DNA of 64,000 nt from Maledivibacter halophilus (GCF_900167445.1 NZ_FUZT01000001.1:93094-157093); one strand, 5' to 3'. Shown: positions 16,048 to 25,768, counted from the stretch's first letter. Notes: generated by a model from the letters alone, not told the origin. A program made the numbers and translations.

Positions 16048-17539
16048 AGTAGATAAGGACTTTAAGGAAAGATTAAAGAAAACTCAGGCTGTAAGAATGC
16101 TTGGGACAGGTATGGATGTTGGGGAGTTAAATGAATATGCCCATGAAATATGTTTGCTGCTTTTATTAAATATATTTAGAAGGGAAATAACCGACAATTC
16201 CAATAGGAGCAGGCAGGATTTAATAAGTATAGTTTATGGAATAACAAAGGATATGAATATAAATTCTAGTAGAGAAAATATCGAAAGATTAGTAGATGGA
16301 GTAATATGGTACAAGGACCCTAAAAATCAAGACCCTTTTAGATGCAGGATATTTAATGAGGAAACCGGCAAGCATGAAATATATAAATTTAAATATCTTA
16401 AGGTAGACAAAGAACATACCCATTGGGAAAAGGGTGGACAATCCATATATATGCTGACGGAGGTTTCTCAGGAAATAGTTTTTCTGACAAGGGAAATATT
16501 AGAGGAGTTTGGCTTTGACCTAGAGCAGTTTTATACCCTCCAATTAATAAAAACAGGTAATTTCAACAAGGCACAGAGTTCTGTAGATAATTTGATTATG
16601 AGAGTAAGAACATTAATAAAAAGGGAGAGAGAATATAAAGAAGATATTATAAGGAATCCTCAGGTAATATTCTTTGATAAAAATAGGGATAAAAAAAGGA
16701 GCCAGGAGGAAATTAAAAGACAATTTGAAGAAGAGCAAAAAATATTTGATGATATGTTTCTTTGGAAGGAGCGTATAGATACCTTTCCAGAGGAGGAAAG
16801 AATTGATGCTAACCATGTATTTGAAAAATTGGAAAGAGCTAGAATTATGCATAATCATTTGGCAAAATTAGTTGTCCAAAATCTGGCCTATGAAGTTGAG
16901 ATTAGAGTAAAATATCCCGAGACCTTTTGGAGCACTTCAAATATATCCTTCAAAAAAGACATATGGCAAAATTTAATCTTAAAAAAGGGCTTGCCAAGGC
17001 TTGATATACTTGAGAATATATTAAATCCTCTATTTTCACCAGAAATTGAATTTATCTATCCCTTAGACTGGGCATGGGAGGAACAAAGATTAAAGAGAAA
17101 ATTAGATTTTGATGAAATAGCCCTAGATGCAATAATAGAAGATGAATTTATTGTGGAAGAAATCAATTGGGAATTGGTAATTGATTTGTGGAAAGATATA
17201 TTCTATGAGCTTCTAAAAAAGGGCTGCTTTTCCATAACAAAGCTACAAAATATAAATCCTGAGGAAAAATCAAGATGGCTTTCCCAAAGTATTAATATAG
17301 ATATATTTATGATGTTTGTTATAACTGATATAGATTTGGAAATATCAGTGGAGGCCGATTACGATGGAGAAGTAGATGAGGCCTTAGAGCTATTTAGAAG
17401 ATTATGTGAATACGATGAAAAGTATAAAAAACTTATTGGGAAAAAAGTATTATCAAGGATAAATTATAATAATCCCCCTTTAAAATGGGATGGCCTTTTT
17501 ATATCACCCTATGAATTATATATAGAAGGAGAGTCTTAA
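16040..17539 (+). CDS. jetA: Wadjet protein JetA (kleisin-like subunit)
   Basis: This 499-residue, highly charged protein lies between the nuclease and the JetB-like gene, the position and size of a JetA subunit; it resembles the family annotated as DUF5716 in clostridia. The sequence is helical, with an acidic C-terminal half (for example DEIALDAIIEDEFIVEEINW) and no enzymatic motif, as expected of a kleisin that bridges the heads of the SMC-like JetC dimer. I start it at ATG 16040 behind a GGTGAT site, overlapping the jetD end; the GTG at 16031 is an alternative. Confidence 0.82.
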   Translation: MDRVDKDFKERLKKTQAVRMLGTGMDVGELNEYAHEICLLLLLNIFRREITDNSNRSRQDLISIVYGITKDMNINSSRENIERLVDGVIWYKDPKNQDPFRCRIFNEETGKHEIYKFKYLKVDKEHTHWEKGGQSIYMLTEVSQEIVFLTREILEEFGFDLEQFYTLQLIKTGNFNKAQSSVDNLIMRVRTLIKREREYKEDIIRNPQVIFFDKNRDKKRSQEEIKRQFEEEQKIFDDMFLWKERIDTFPEEERIDANHVFEKLERARIMHNHLAKLVVQNLAYEVEIRVKYPETFWSTSNISFKKDIWQNLILKKGLPRLDILENILNPLFSPEIEFIYPLDWAWEEQRLKRKLDFDEIALDAIIEDEFIVEEINWELVIDLWKDIFYELLKKGCFSITKLQNINPEEKSRWLSQSINIDIFMMFVITDIDLEISVEADYDGEVDEALELFRRLCEYDEKYKKLIGKKVLSRINYNNPPLKWDGLFISPYELYIEGES

Positions 17540-17540
17540 T

Positions 17541-18290
17541 ATGTATACAAATCAACAGCTCCAAAAAGGGTCTGAAATATTTTTTCATTTATTAAAAAAC
17601 AAAACAATATCTTGTAAGGACACCTTGGCCTTTGATTATATTGATGATCCCGATATTCGTCAGATTGTAAATACCCTTGCAGCAGAGGGGGGACTTAGGG
17701 TGTTCAATACCCTTGAAAATATCCATCTTGTCAGTAATTCCTATGGATCTATGTTTTCAAATTCCTATACTCAAATGAAGGAAAAGTATAGGGGACTTAA
17801 AAAGAAAAAATATTTTTATTTAGCTAATATAATTATATGCATCTTTATAGCGGAAGTAGATAAGGAAAAAAACATAAGGATTAGGTGGGAAGAAGAGGGA
17901 ATAACCTATTATAAACTCGAATCCATAATAACAAGCACCTTGGAATCCTGGAAAAAAAGAAATGACGAAAGTCAAGATTTTTCAAAGGATTGGGGCATAG
18001 CCATCGAAGAAATATATGATCTATGGAATAATGACTTTTCAGATTATAAGCAATCCCAAAGTGGAGAAATAGAAGTTACCAGGACCACCAATAATAAATT
18101 CAACTTTATATATCAATCATTTAAGCCTTTAGTAGACCAGGGTTTGGTCATCGATAATAGAAAAGAGCTTAAGATAATACCCAAAATAGAACTTTATGAA
18201 AGACTGGATAATATATATCATAATCAAGACCGCTACGATGAGATAATGAAGCTCATAGGAGCCACAAGTGAGGAGGTAGAAAATGCCTAG
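17541..18290 (+). CDS. jetB: Wadjet protein JetB (KITE-like subunit)
   Basis: This 249-residue protein corresponds in size and position to JetB, the winged-helix (KITE-type) partner of JetA. It resembles the clostridial family annotated as DUF6063. It starts 1 bp after the jetA stop behind a GGAGAG site and overlaps jetC by 8 bp, so translation of the complex is coupled. No catalytic motif is visible. The short C-terminal segment with FKPLVDQGLVIDN looks like part of a winged helix. Confidence 0.8.
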   Translation: MYTNQQLQKGSEIFFHLLKNKTISCKDTLAFDYIDDPDIRQIVNTLAAEGGLRVFNTLENIHLVSNSYGSMFSNSYTQMKEKYRGLKKKKYFYLANIIICIFIAEVDKEKNIRIRWEEEGITYYKLESIITSTLESWKKRNDESQDFSKDWGIAIEEIYDLWNNDFSDYKQSQSGEIEVTRTTNNKFNFIYQSFKPLVDQGLVIDNRKELKIIPKIELYERLDNIYHNQDRYDEIMKLIGATSEEVENA

Positions 18291-21200
18291 AATTTCCAAG
18301 ATAAGAATAGTAGGTTGTAAATATGATAAATTCAGGAAAAGACATGAGGACTCCTTATTTGATCTGACTAGAGGGAATATACCAGATCATGCACTTTTTA
18401 CCTTGAAAAACCAAGGAGGTAAAGGGGTTTTAATGCAGCTTATATCACAAATTGCCTTGCCGGAAACCAAATGGGGTAAAAGAAATGGAAATAAGCTTAT
18501 AAGTATGTTTTATGATCAAAGGGAAATTTTACATAATTACACATTTCATATTCTGCTTGAGTGGAAGCTTGATGAAGTACCGGATAAATGGCTGATAACA
18601 GGCATGTGTATAACCTCTGTTAAAAGAAATACAGTAAAGGATGATGAATTAGAAGAAAGGGCAGGTCTTAATTATTTTTTATATACTCATGAGCATAATT
18701 ACAGTGGACCCTATTATATAGAAAATATACCTGTATATGATAAGCAAAATAGAGAAGCTCTTGATTATAAGGATTTTGAAGGCTTTATAAACGATAATTC
18801 CAGAGATTTTATTAAATTTAGTAAGACATCAACAAAGAGATATGATTCAAACTATTATAATTATTTGAAAAGCAAAGGAATTAATCGTTCTGAATGGGAA
18901 ATTTTAAAGGAAATAAACAGGGTTGAAGGAGGTATTGGGGAATATTTTTCAAGGGCAGTTGACAATAAATCCATATTCGATAAATTAATAATACCTGCAA
19001 TAACTCAAAACATGAAAAATTTTCTTCAAGATGAGGATAATACTTTAGTAGATATGTTTAAAAGTGAATTGTCCATAACAAAAAACCTTCCTCAACTATT
19101 GGCAAGGGAAGTAGATTATAAAAATCTTATATTTCATATAGACCCTTTAATTAAGGATGCAGAAACGGGAATGAAGAGAAGGGATATGCTTAAAAGAAAT
19201 ATTATACAGGGAAATAATTTATATAAAGTTTTTAATGAAAGACTGATAAATAGCGAAAATGAGCTTCAAAAATGGATAAATGAAGAAGAAACTGCATATA
19301 AGCTTAAAGAGGAGCTGGCTTTTAAAAAGAGGAATTTAGAATATGCTGTGAAACAAAGGGAAATAGAAACCCTGAAAATTAAGGAAAGGGACTTGATTTC
19401 CAGGGAGAGCCAATTGAATCTTGAACTTAACAATACTCTTATGGAAATCAGTAAATATAAGATAAATAGACTTTTTTTAGATAAGAAGGAATATTTATTA
19501 GGCTTAGAAAAAAAGAAGCTTGAAAAAAATAAATTAATAGAAAATTTAAATATAAAAGATATAAAAAAAGAAATTAGTAATATTGAAAATGAGATAAAAA
19601 GAAAATGGTCAGATACCAAAAAAAAATGGTCAAATATAGAGATAAATCATATTTCATATAATAAATATCTAAAAGATGAGATAGAAAGGTTAAATGATGA
19701 GGATTATAAGCTTAGAGAAGCTATAGGAAATATTAATCTAGAAATTAAATCCTATAAAGATAGAAGGGATAAGCTTTCTAAAAGGGAAAATAAGCTGGCC
19801 CAAAAACATGGAATGTTTTTAATGAGTTTTCCGGAAAAGCTTTTAAAGGAATTAGAGGAAAAAAACAATAGTGAAAAAGAAAATATAGATAATACTGAAG
19901 ATAAAATTGAGAAGTTAAAGGACAAAATAAATGAAAAGAAAATTAGTAATAATAAAATTGATTTAGAGATAAAGGCCTTAGAAAGGGATATTGAAAATTA
20001 TACCCAGGAATATAATTCTGTCAGCAAAGAGGAAAGAAAAATTGAAAGTAGTATTATGTCTGCATTAAATATAAATGAAAATATAACTTATAGTGAAGGT
20101 TGGGTGAAGTCCCAAAAAAATCAATTAATCAAGCTTATTAAGGATAAAGAAGAAAGAATAATAAATTTAAATAGGGAATTATGGGAGAACAATATAGATA
20201 AGGTCCTAAATAATGAGGATTTTTGGATAGCCAATAATGACATAATTATACTAAAAGAGGAGATAGTCAATCTTGGGATACCCGTTCAATTGGGGACAGA
20301 ATTTCTAAAAACAGAAAGTTCAGAGAAATGTCAAAAGCTAGTTAATACATACCCTTCACTGATTTATGGATTAGTAATTCCAGGAGATAATGATTGGAAT
20401 ACTATTAAAAGGAATATTAGTACAGATATATTATTACATAATCCGGTGCCTATTTTTATTCGTAATAATATGAATAAAGACTATAAAGAGAGCTTTAAAA
20501 TTATTGAAAATCAAGGAACAAAGCTTGTAATAGATGAGTTTGCCTATGATATATGGAAAAAGGATTTAATGAAAAATGAAAATAATATAAAATCTTCAAT
20601 TGAGGTATTAAAGGAAAAGGTTAAAAATATTAGGAATATTATAGAGAATATAAATATAGTCTTGAATAAAAAAAGCTCCCAGACCTTAATGGATATTATC
20701 AATCAAGCCAAGTATGATTTAGATGAGTTTAAGACCGAAAAATCCCATATATTGGATCAAATAAACAAAACAAAGGATAAAATATCTACAGAGAAACAGA
20801 ATTTAAAAGATATAAAAAAAATAAATGAAATAACTGAAAAGGATATCAATGAATTATGTGATTTTATAGAGGAAAAAGAAGAGCTGGACAATTTATTTGA
20901 TAAAATGGAGAAAAACAGAGAATTAGTTAAAAAATTAAATAATGAAATAGAAGATATTGCTAAAAAATCTAAATCAAATAGAGACTTGATATTAGATGAT
21001 AATATAAAATATAATAATTGGAAATCAAAAATTGATATCTACCTTGATAATATAAGGGGAATTATGGGACATGCTAAAATAGTAATTCCTAAAGAAATTG
21101 AAAAAAACCATATAATTCCTAATTATAGTTTAGCAGACGAAGAAATAATAATAGATTTAAATTTAAGGAAAAAGCTTCATGATGACATAAATAATATGAA

Positions 21201-22758
21201 TGCAGAAATAAGAATTATAGACAAGGATATAGAAATAATAGAGGGAAAAATAAGTGAAGTAGAAGAAAAATTAAAGAAGATAGATGATTCGTGGTTTAAT
21301 TTTATTTTAGAGGATATAACAATTACGGAGGCTGAAGAAAATCTTTCTATTTATAAGAATAGGAAAAGTAATATAGGTATTACATTGGAGAATATAAAGA
21401 CTCAAAGAGTAAAGGTTAAAGCCACCCTAGATGAAAAAATAAAAAATATGGATAGTATCAAGACTAAAATAAATGAGGAATATCCTAATAAAGCTTTGAT
21501 TGAATTAAAGGAAGAAAATTTAGGGGAGCTGGAATATAAAATTAATAGGAGCATTATCGACAATAAAAGATATATTAAAGAAATAAAAAGTATATTAAAG
21601 GATGCAAGAAATAAGGTCGATGTAAATAGACAGCTTCTTTCAGAGATAAAGAGCTATAAGGAACTAAATATAAACGCAGGAAAGGTAGATAAGGAAATTT
21701 TAGAAAAGGTAAATGCTGACCCTCAGTACGAACTTGAAAAATGGATTGAAGCAAATAGAGATATACGAGAAAGAATGACAAGGGATTTGGAAGAATCTAA
21801 GAAAAATATGGATGAGTTTTCTAAGCATGTAAAAAGTAAAGTTAAGGACGATATATTGAAAAATAAAATATTGATTGATGTAGAAGGGTTAGTAATTGAT
21901 AATTACAAAAGCAATTATATATCCTTTAATAGCATGAAGGAATATTTTAATATTGAGATAAATACTATACACGGAGATAAGGAAAAGGCCGAGGAAGCTA
22001 GAGATAGATGGGCAAATAGGGCAGCTATCCATGGTATTAAAATGGTTAATGCTTTAAAGGAAATGGTTTCAAGTGTAGTCTATCTAAATGAAAGGGGATA
22101 TTCATTCCCTCTTGTTAAGTTAAAAGGAGAAGAGCTTTTGCCAAAGGATGAGGATGAGATAATAATGGCTCTTAGGGACTATTTTGTACAATGTATAGAG
22201 AAACTCCTTAAAGAGTATGAAGATATAGATAATATAGAAGATGGGACTATAGAGAAACTGATGAACGATAAAGCTATTTTTTCAAAAACTGTAGGGGGTA
22301 GATATCCAAAGCTTATGGTATATAAAATGACGGAGAAAAATGAATTTAAATATTCAAAACCAAGGGATTATTATTATGAGTCTTGGGAGGCAATAAATAA
22401 GGGAGAAGGAGTAATGACCGAGGGCAGCGGTGGTCAAACCCTATCCATAAGCACCTTTGTCATAATGATGCTAATGAACTATAAAAAAAGATACATAGGA
22501 AATAATAATCCATGGACTGTACTCATGATAGACAATATATTCGGAAAGGCGTCAGGCAGGCATGTACTTGACCCAATATTTGAAATTGCAAATCAGCTTA
22601 ATTTCCAGCTAATAGCTTTTGCAGCCCCAGAGATAATTAAAGCTGAAATCAGCGAAAGATTCCCGGTGTTTTGGGCTCTAAATATTGCAGATGGAGGAGA
22701 TGATATGGCAGGCAGTGTTAAGGGAAAGGTTATACATGGGGGAAGGATTATTGGATAA
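18283..22758 (+). CDS. jetC: Wadjet protein JetC (SMC/MukB-like ATPase)
   Basis: This 1491-residue SMC-like ATPase has an N-terminal nucleotide-binding part, two long Lys/Glu-rich coiled-coil arms (about residues 320-650 and 760-1230) around a hinge-like globular part (about 650-760, with LGIPVQLGTEFLK), and a C-terminal head with signature EGSGGQTLSIS and Walker B-like VLMIDNIFGKAS. The P-loop reads NQGGKGVLMQ, with Gly after the Lys (K47) where Ser/Thr is usual, and the Walker B Asp is followed by Asn, not Glu. The frame is intact. Together with JetA and JetB it should form the DNA loop-extruding motor that recognises plasmids. The divergent motifs may be a subtype trait. Confidence 0.9.
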   Translation: MPRISKIRIVGCKYDKFRKRHEDSLFDLTRGNIPDHALFTLKNQGGKGVLMQLISQIALPETKWGKRNGNKLISMFYDQREILHNYTFHILLEWKLDEVPDKWLITGMCITSVKRNTVKDDELEERAGLNYFLYTHEHNYSGPYYIENIPVYDKQNREALDYKDFEGFINDNSRDFIKFSKTSTKRYDSNYYNYLKSKGINRSEWEILKEINRVEGGIGEYFSRAVDNKSIFDKLIIPAITQNMKNFLQDEDNTLVDMFKSELSITKNLPQLLAREVDYKNLIFHIDPLIKDAETGMKRRDMLKRNIIQGNNLYKVFNERLINSENELQKWINEEETAYKLKEELAFKKRNLEYAVKQREIETLKIKERDLISRESQLNLELNNTLMEISKYKINRLFLDKKEYLLGLEKKKLEKNKLIENLNIKDIKKEISNIENEIKRKWSDTKKKWSNIEINHISYNKYLKDEIERLNDEDYKLREAIGNINLEIKSYKDRRDKLSKRENKLAQKHGMFLMSFPEKLLKELEEKNNSEKENIDNTEDKIEKLKDKINEKKISNNKIDLEIKALERDIENYTQEYNSVSKEERKIESSIMSALNINENITYSEGWVKSQKNQLIKLIKDKEERIINLNRELWENNIDKVLNNEDFWIANNDIIILKEEIVNLGIPVQLGTEFLKTESSEKCQKLVNTYPSLIYGLVIPGDNDWNTIKRNISTDILLHNPVPIFIRNNMNKDYKESFKIIENQGTKLVIDEFAYDIWKKDLMKNENNIKSSIEVLKEKVKNIRNIIENINIVLNKKSSQTLMDIINQAKYDLDEFKTEKSHILDQINKTKDKISTEKQNLKDIKKINEITEKDINELCDFIEEKEELDNLFDKMEKNRELVKKLNNEIEDIAKKSKSNRDLILDDNIKYNNWKSKIDIYLDNIRGIMGHAKIVIPKEIEKNHIIPNYSLADEEIIIDLNLRKKLHDDINNMNAEIRIIDKDIEIIEGKISEVEEKLKKIDDSWFNFILEDITITEAEENLSIYKNRKSNIGITLENIKTQRVKVKATLDEKIKNMDSIKTKINEEYPNKALIELKEENLGELEYKINRSIIDNKRYIKEIKSILKDARNKVDVNRQLLSEIKSYKELNINAGKVDKEILEKVNADPQYELEKWIEANRDIRERMTRDLEESKKNMDEFSKHVKSKVKDDILKNKILIDVEGLVIDNYKSNYISFNSMKEYFNIEINTIHGDKEKAEEARDRWANRAAIHGIKMVNALKEMVSSVVYLNERGYSFPLVKLKGEELLPKDEDEIIMALRDYFVQCIEKLLKEYEDIDNIEDGTIEKLMNDKAIFSKTVGGRYPKLMVYKMTEKNEFKYSKPRDYYYESWEAINKGEGVMTEGSGGQTLSISTFVIMMLMNYKKRYIGNNNPWTVLMIDNIFGKASGRHVLDPIFEIANQLNFQLIAFAAPEIIKAEISERFPVFWALNIADGGDDMAGSVKGKVIHGGRIIG

Positions 22759-22790
22759 AATCAGTATTGGATTTATTGAGAGGGAAGATA

Positions 22791-23513
22791 ATGATTAATT
22801 ATGAAGATAAAATCTTACGGGAACTGGGAAGATGGAAGATTAAAATGACTAAAAAACCTTCCATTACAAATCGTATCAGCAAGGGAATACAAAATAAAAC
22901 AAACAATCTTATACCAGATAAGGTTCATAAAATAATAACTGAAGCAATTAAGAATATGACCAAATTAGTAATAAGTGGATCAAAATTTATAACTAATAAT
23001 CCGAAGAAATCTGGAAGCCTAGAGGAAAGAGAGCTTTTAGTAAAAGAGAGATTAAAATTTTATAAAAAAGCTGCAACTGCCAGTGGCGCTGGCACAGGTG
23101 CCGGTGGAATTTTAATTGGACTGGCAGACTTTCCTTTACTTTTAAGCTTAAAAATGAAATTTCTCTTTGATGTTGCAAGTATTTATGGCTTTGATGTTAG
23201 AGAGTATAAAGAAAGGCTGTATATTCTTTATATATTTCAGTTAGCCTTTTGCAGTCAAAAGAAACGAATAGAGACATACCGGCTAATAGCTAATTGGGGG
23301 AAATATACAAAGGAGCTTCCGGAAAATATTAATGATTTTAATTGGAGAAGTTTTCAGCAGGAATATAGGGACTATTTGGATTTAGCTAAATTACTACAGC
23401 TAGTACCCGGCATTGGTGCAGTAGTAGGGGCCTATGCTAATTATAAATTAATGGATAAACTTGGAGAAACAGCTATTAATGCCTATAGATTAAGGATATT
23501 AGATAATAAATGA
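22791..23513 (+). CDS. EcsC-family protein
   Basis: The protein (240 residues) carries an EcsC-type domain: a glycine-rich hydrophobic segment (TASGAGTGAGGILIGLADFP) followed by LLLSLKMKFLFDVASIYGFD and, near the C-terminus, a second glycine-rich segment (VPGIGAVVGAYANYKLMDKL). It was extended to a TTG at 22767, but a GAGAGGG site 7 bp before ATG 22791 decides the start. It is 32 bp downstream of jetC and before the first terminator, so it is likely part of the defence transcript. EcsC proteins are membrane-associated and of poorly known function. Whether this one contributes to defence is open. Confidence 0.85.
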   Translation: MINYEDKILRELGRWKIKMTKKPSITNRISKGIQNKTNNLIPDKVHKIITEAIKNMTKLVISGSKFITNNPKKSGSLEERELLVKERLKFYKKAATASGAGTGAGGILIGLADFPLLLSLKMKFLFDVASIYGFDVREYKERLYILYIFQLAFCSQKKRIETYRLIANWGKYTKELPENINDFNWRSFQQEYRDYLDLAKLLQLVPGIGAVVGAYANYKLMDKLGETAINAYRLRILDNK

Positions 23514-23535
23514 TGGAATCTAAAATAGCTCTTGT

Positions 23536-23577
23536 AAAAAAGGACTAATCTCAAAATGAGAGAAAAGTCTTTTTTTC
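23536..23577 (+). terminator. Terminator of the Wadjet-EcsC operon
   Basis: A stem built from AGACTT-like outer arms and TCTCA/TGAGA inner arms around an AAA loop is followed by seven T. It closes the transcription unit that begins with jetD. Confidence 0.8.
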
Positions 23578-23648
23578 ATTATTGGGTAAAAAAGAATAAA
23601 GAAAAATGAAATATATGGTTGAAGAAATTTTGGGGAAACAAAGAATTT

Positions 23649-23704
23649 AATTATGATTTTAATAATCTAATTTAGCAATTAGATTATTAAAATCATAATT
23701 TTTT
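23649..23704 (+). terminator. Perfect 24-bp palindromic hairpin, possible bidirectional terminator
   Basis: The arms at 23649-23672 and 23677-23700 are perfect reverse complements over 24 bp around a 4-base TAGC loop, followed by TTTT. It insulates the sigma-54 promoter at 23776 from the defence operon. It could also be a binding site or a miniature-element remnant, since the Wadjet operon already has its own terminator. Confidence 0.65.
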
Positions 23705-23775
23705 ATGAAAAAGCTTCAGCATTAATGAATTTAATAATTATTCCATAGTTATGATTTGTCATTGAAAAGTAAAAA

Positions 23776-23793
23776 CTGGCATAAAAATTGCTT
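23776..23793 (+). promoter_or_regulatory. Sigma-54 promoter P1
   Basis: CTGGCATAAAAATTGCTT fits the -24/-12 consensus, with GG at 23778-23779 and GC at 23790-23791 separated by exactly 10 bp. It lies about 60 bp before the GTG start of the 2-hydroxyacid dehydrogenase. Unlike the other five sigma-54 promoters here, no clean tandem GATG-N8-CAT pair was found upstream. Confidence 0.82.
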
Positions 23794-23851
23794 GTTATAA
23801 TATATGAAAATAAATTTAATTTAAAAGAGATATTTAACTGGAGGTGGAATT

Positions 23852-24814
23852 GTGAAGAAAGTATTAGTTACAGAACCTATTCACGAAGAGGGTTTAAAAA
23901 TATTAAAAGAAGGCAAAGTGGAAGTTGTTATGGGAAAGAGTACTAAAATAGAAAAATTAATGGATCAAGCTATTGGATGTCATGGTATTCTTATACGTTC
24001 TGCACAAATACCAGGGGAATTGATAAAAAATATACCTGCTTTAAAGGTGATTGCAAAGCATGGAGTTGGTGTCGATAACATTGATGTAAAGACTGCCACC
24101 GATCAGGGGGTATTAGTTGTTAATGCTCCTGAGTCAAATATAAATGCAGTTGCTGAGCATGCTTTAGGTATGATTTTATCACTTTCTAAGAATTTACTTC
24201 CCTTAGATTCAAAGGTCCGTGAAGGAAAATTTGGAATCAGAAGAGAAGTTGTTAATTTAGAAATGAAGGGTAAAACAGTAGGGTTGATTGGATTAGGAAA
24301 GATTGCAACTCTTTTAGCAGAAAAATTAAAGGCTCTGGGAGTTAAATTAATTGCCTTTGATCCTTTTGTAAATTCTGATATGGCTCATAAAATGGGTATA
24401 GAACTTGTTGATAATATAGATAAGATTTTTTCAAAATCAGATTTTATCTCTGTTCATGTTCCATTAAATGAAAAAACTAAGGGGATGATTGGGAAACAAG
24501 AATTTTCAAAGATGAAGAAAGATGCTTATTTTATAAATGTTGCAAGGGGGCCTATTGTGAACGAAAAGGATTTATACGAGGCTTTAAAAGAAAAAGTTAT
24601 TAAAGGGGCAGCCATTGATGTTTTTGAACAAGAGCCTCCAGCTTCAAATAATCCTTTGTTTCAATTAGAAAACATACTTATATCACCCCATAATGCAGCA
24701 TTAACAGATGAAGCTCTTATTGCTATGGCAACCCATTCTGCCCAGGGGGTTGTAGATTATTTAAATGGAAAGAAACCTAAGTATATTGTTAATCCTGAAG
24801 TTTTAAATAAATAA
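23852..24814 (+). CDS. D-2-hydroxyacid dehydrogenase (SerA-like)
   Basis: This 320-residue protein is of the D-isomer-specific 2-hydroxyacid dehydrogenase family. The NAD-binding motif GLIGLGKIATLLAEKL is near residue 148, with the substrate/catalytic segments IAKHGVGVDNID, FINVARGPIVNEKDL (Arg), a Glu in FEQEPP and the acid/base His in SPHNAALT. It lacks the C-terminal ACT domain of classical 3-phosphoglycerate dehydrogenase, so a catabolic 2-hydroxy/2-oxoacid substrate is as likely as serine synthesis. The GTG start is supported by GGAGGTGG. It heads a two-gene sigma-54 unit with the IolB-like gene. Confidence 0.86.
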   Translation: MKKVLVTEPIHEEGLKILKEGKVEVVMGKSTKIEKLMDQAIGCHGILIRSAQIPGELIKNIPALKVIAKHGVGVDNIDVKTATDQGVLVVNAPESNINAVAEHALGMILSLSKNLLPLDSKVREGKFGIRREVVNLEMKGKTVGLIGLGKIATLLAEKLKALGVKLIAFDPFVNSDMAHKMGIELVDNIDKIFSKSDFISVHVPLNEKTKGMIGKQEFSKMKKDAYFINVARGPIVNEKDLYEALKEKVIKGAAIDVFEQEPPASNNPLFQLENILISPHNAALTDEALIAMATHSAQGVVDYLNGKKPKYIVNPEVLNK

Positions 24815-24860
24815 AATTAAATTTTGTTAAAAATTTATAAATTTGAAAGGAGATATTAAG

Positions 24861-25706
24861 ATGCAGCGTACAAGTTTACATCGATTTAATAAGGAAGAAG
24901 GATATGAGAAGGTAATTACAAGGGGAAATTCATCATTAAAATATTTGGGTTTTGACCGTATGGTAATTAAACCTGGTGAAAAAATTGAGTATGAGGTTAA
25001 AGGAGAAGAAATAGCAATTGTATTACAGGAAGGAGATTTTAAGGCTACAGTAGATTGGAATGGAAAAAAATTTTTTGATGAGATAAGTGGTACAAGAAAG
25101 GATGTATTTGATGAGCTTCCTACATCAGTATATCTTCCTCCAAATAGTAAGATTACAATAGAAAGTGCTAATGGAATGGAGGCCCGTATATTTACAGCGC
25201 CTTGTGATGAGGGAAATGAGCCTTATTTCTGCGGACCCGATGATGTTGAAGAAGGGGCTCCAGGTGCTCATATTTGGAAAAGAAAATATCGCTTTATTTT
25301 TGGACCTGGATCAAAGCATAATGGGAATATTACTAAAAAACTAATAGTTGGAGAATCGGTTTCTGTACCAGGAGGATGGATTGGATTTCCTGGACACAGA
25401 CATGATCTCAATAATGAAAATGAATATCCCTTAGAAGAAATATTCTCAATTAGAGTTAAGGGACCAAATGGTGGACCAGGAACCGTAATACAATATTCCT
25501 CTGATATTGAAGATGGAGAAAGATGGAATGAATTTTTTGTAATTGAAGATGATAATAATGCAATAGCTTTACCAGTAGGATTCCATACTTCCTTTGCTGT
25601 ACCAGGATGTACAGAATACCTATTATGGGGATTAGCTGGAAAAGAAAAAATATATAAAGTCCAATTTGATGAAAGATATACGAGTCTAGAAAATGCACTA
25701 TACTAG
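24861..25706 (+). CDS. 5-deoxy-glucuronate isomerase-like protein (IolB family)
   Basis: This 281-residue bicupin protein resembles IolB, which isomerises 5-deoxy-glucuronate to 2-deoxy-5-keto-gluconate in inositol breakdown. Family-like features are the metal-site region WIGFPGHRHDLNNENEYPLEE (two His and a Glu) and the later GFHTSFAVPGC with another His. I start it at ATG 24861 with AAAGGAG 8 bp upstream; the TTG at 24843 lies before that site. No other inositol (iol) genes are visible, so the real substrate may be another sugar acid or keto-acid. It shares a transcript with the upstream dehydrogenase and ends at a strong hairpin. Confidence 0.78.
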   Translation: MQRTSLHRFNKEEGYEKVITRGNSSLKYLGFDRMVIKPGEKIEYEVKGEEIAIVLQEGDFKATVDWNGKKFFDEISGTRKDVFDELPTSVYLPPNSKITIESANGMEARIFTAPCDEGNEPYFCGPDDVEEGAPGAHIWKRKYRFIFGPGSKHNGNITKKLIVGESVSVPGGWIGFPGHRHDLNNENEYPLEEIFSIRVKGPNGGPGTVIQYSSDIEDGERWNEFFVIEDDNNAIALPVGFHTSFAVPGCTEYLLWGLAGKEKIYKVQFDERYTSLENALY

Positions 25707-25728
25707 TATATTTTATATACAATTATAA

Positions 25729-25768
25729 GCTTTAAAGGGAATTTTATTCCCTTTAAAGCCTATAAAAA
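25729..25768 (+). terminator. Terminator after the IolB-like gene
   Basis: A perfect 14-bp stem, GCTTTAAAGGGAAT with ATTCCCTTTAAAGC, encloses a TTT loop, followed by a weak AT-rich tail. Confidence 0.8.

Noticed and set aside
14956..23513. Wadjet operon as part of a prophage or integrative element
   Set aside because: No integrase, attachment repeats, tRNA gene or phage genes were found on either side; only terminator-like hairpins flank it.
23514..23775. Tandem GATG-N8-CAT sites upstream of P1
   Set aside because: Only GATT- or AATG-type approximations were found, partly within the palindrome at 23649; they do not meet the pattern seen in the other five cassettes.
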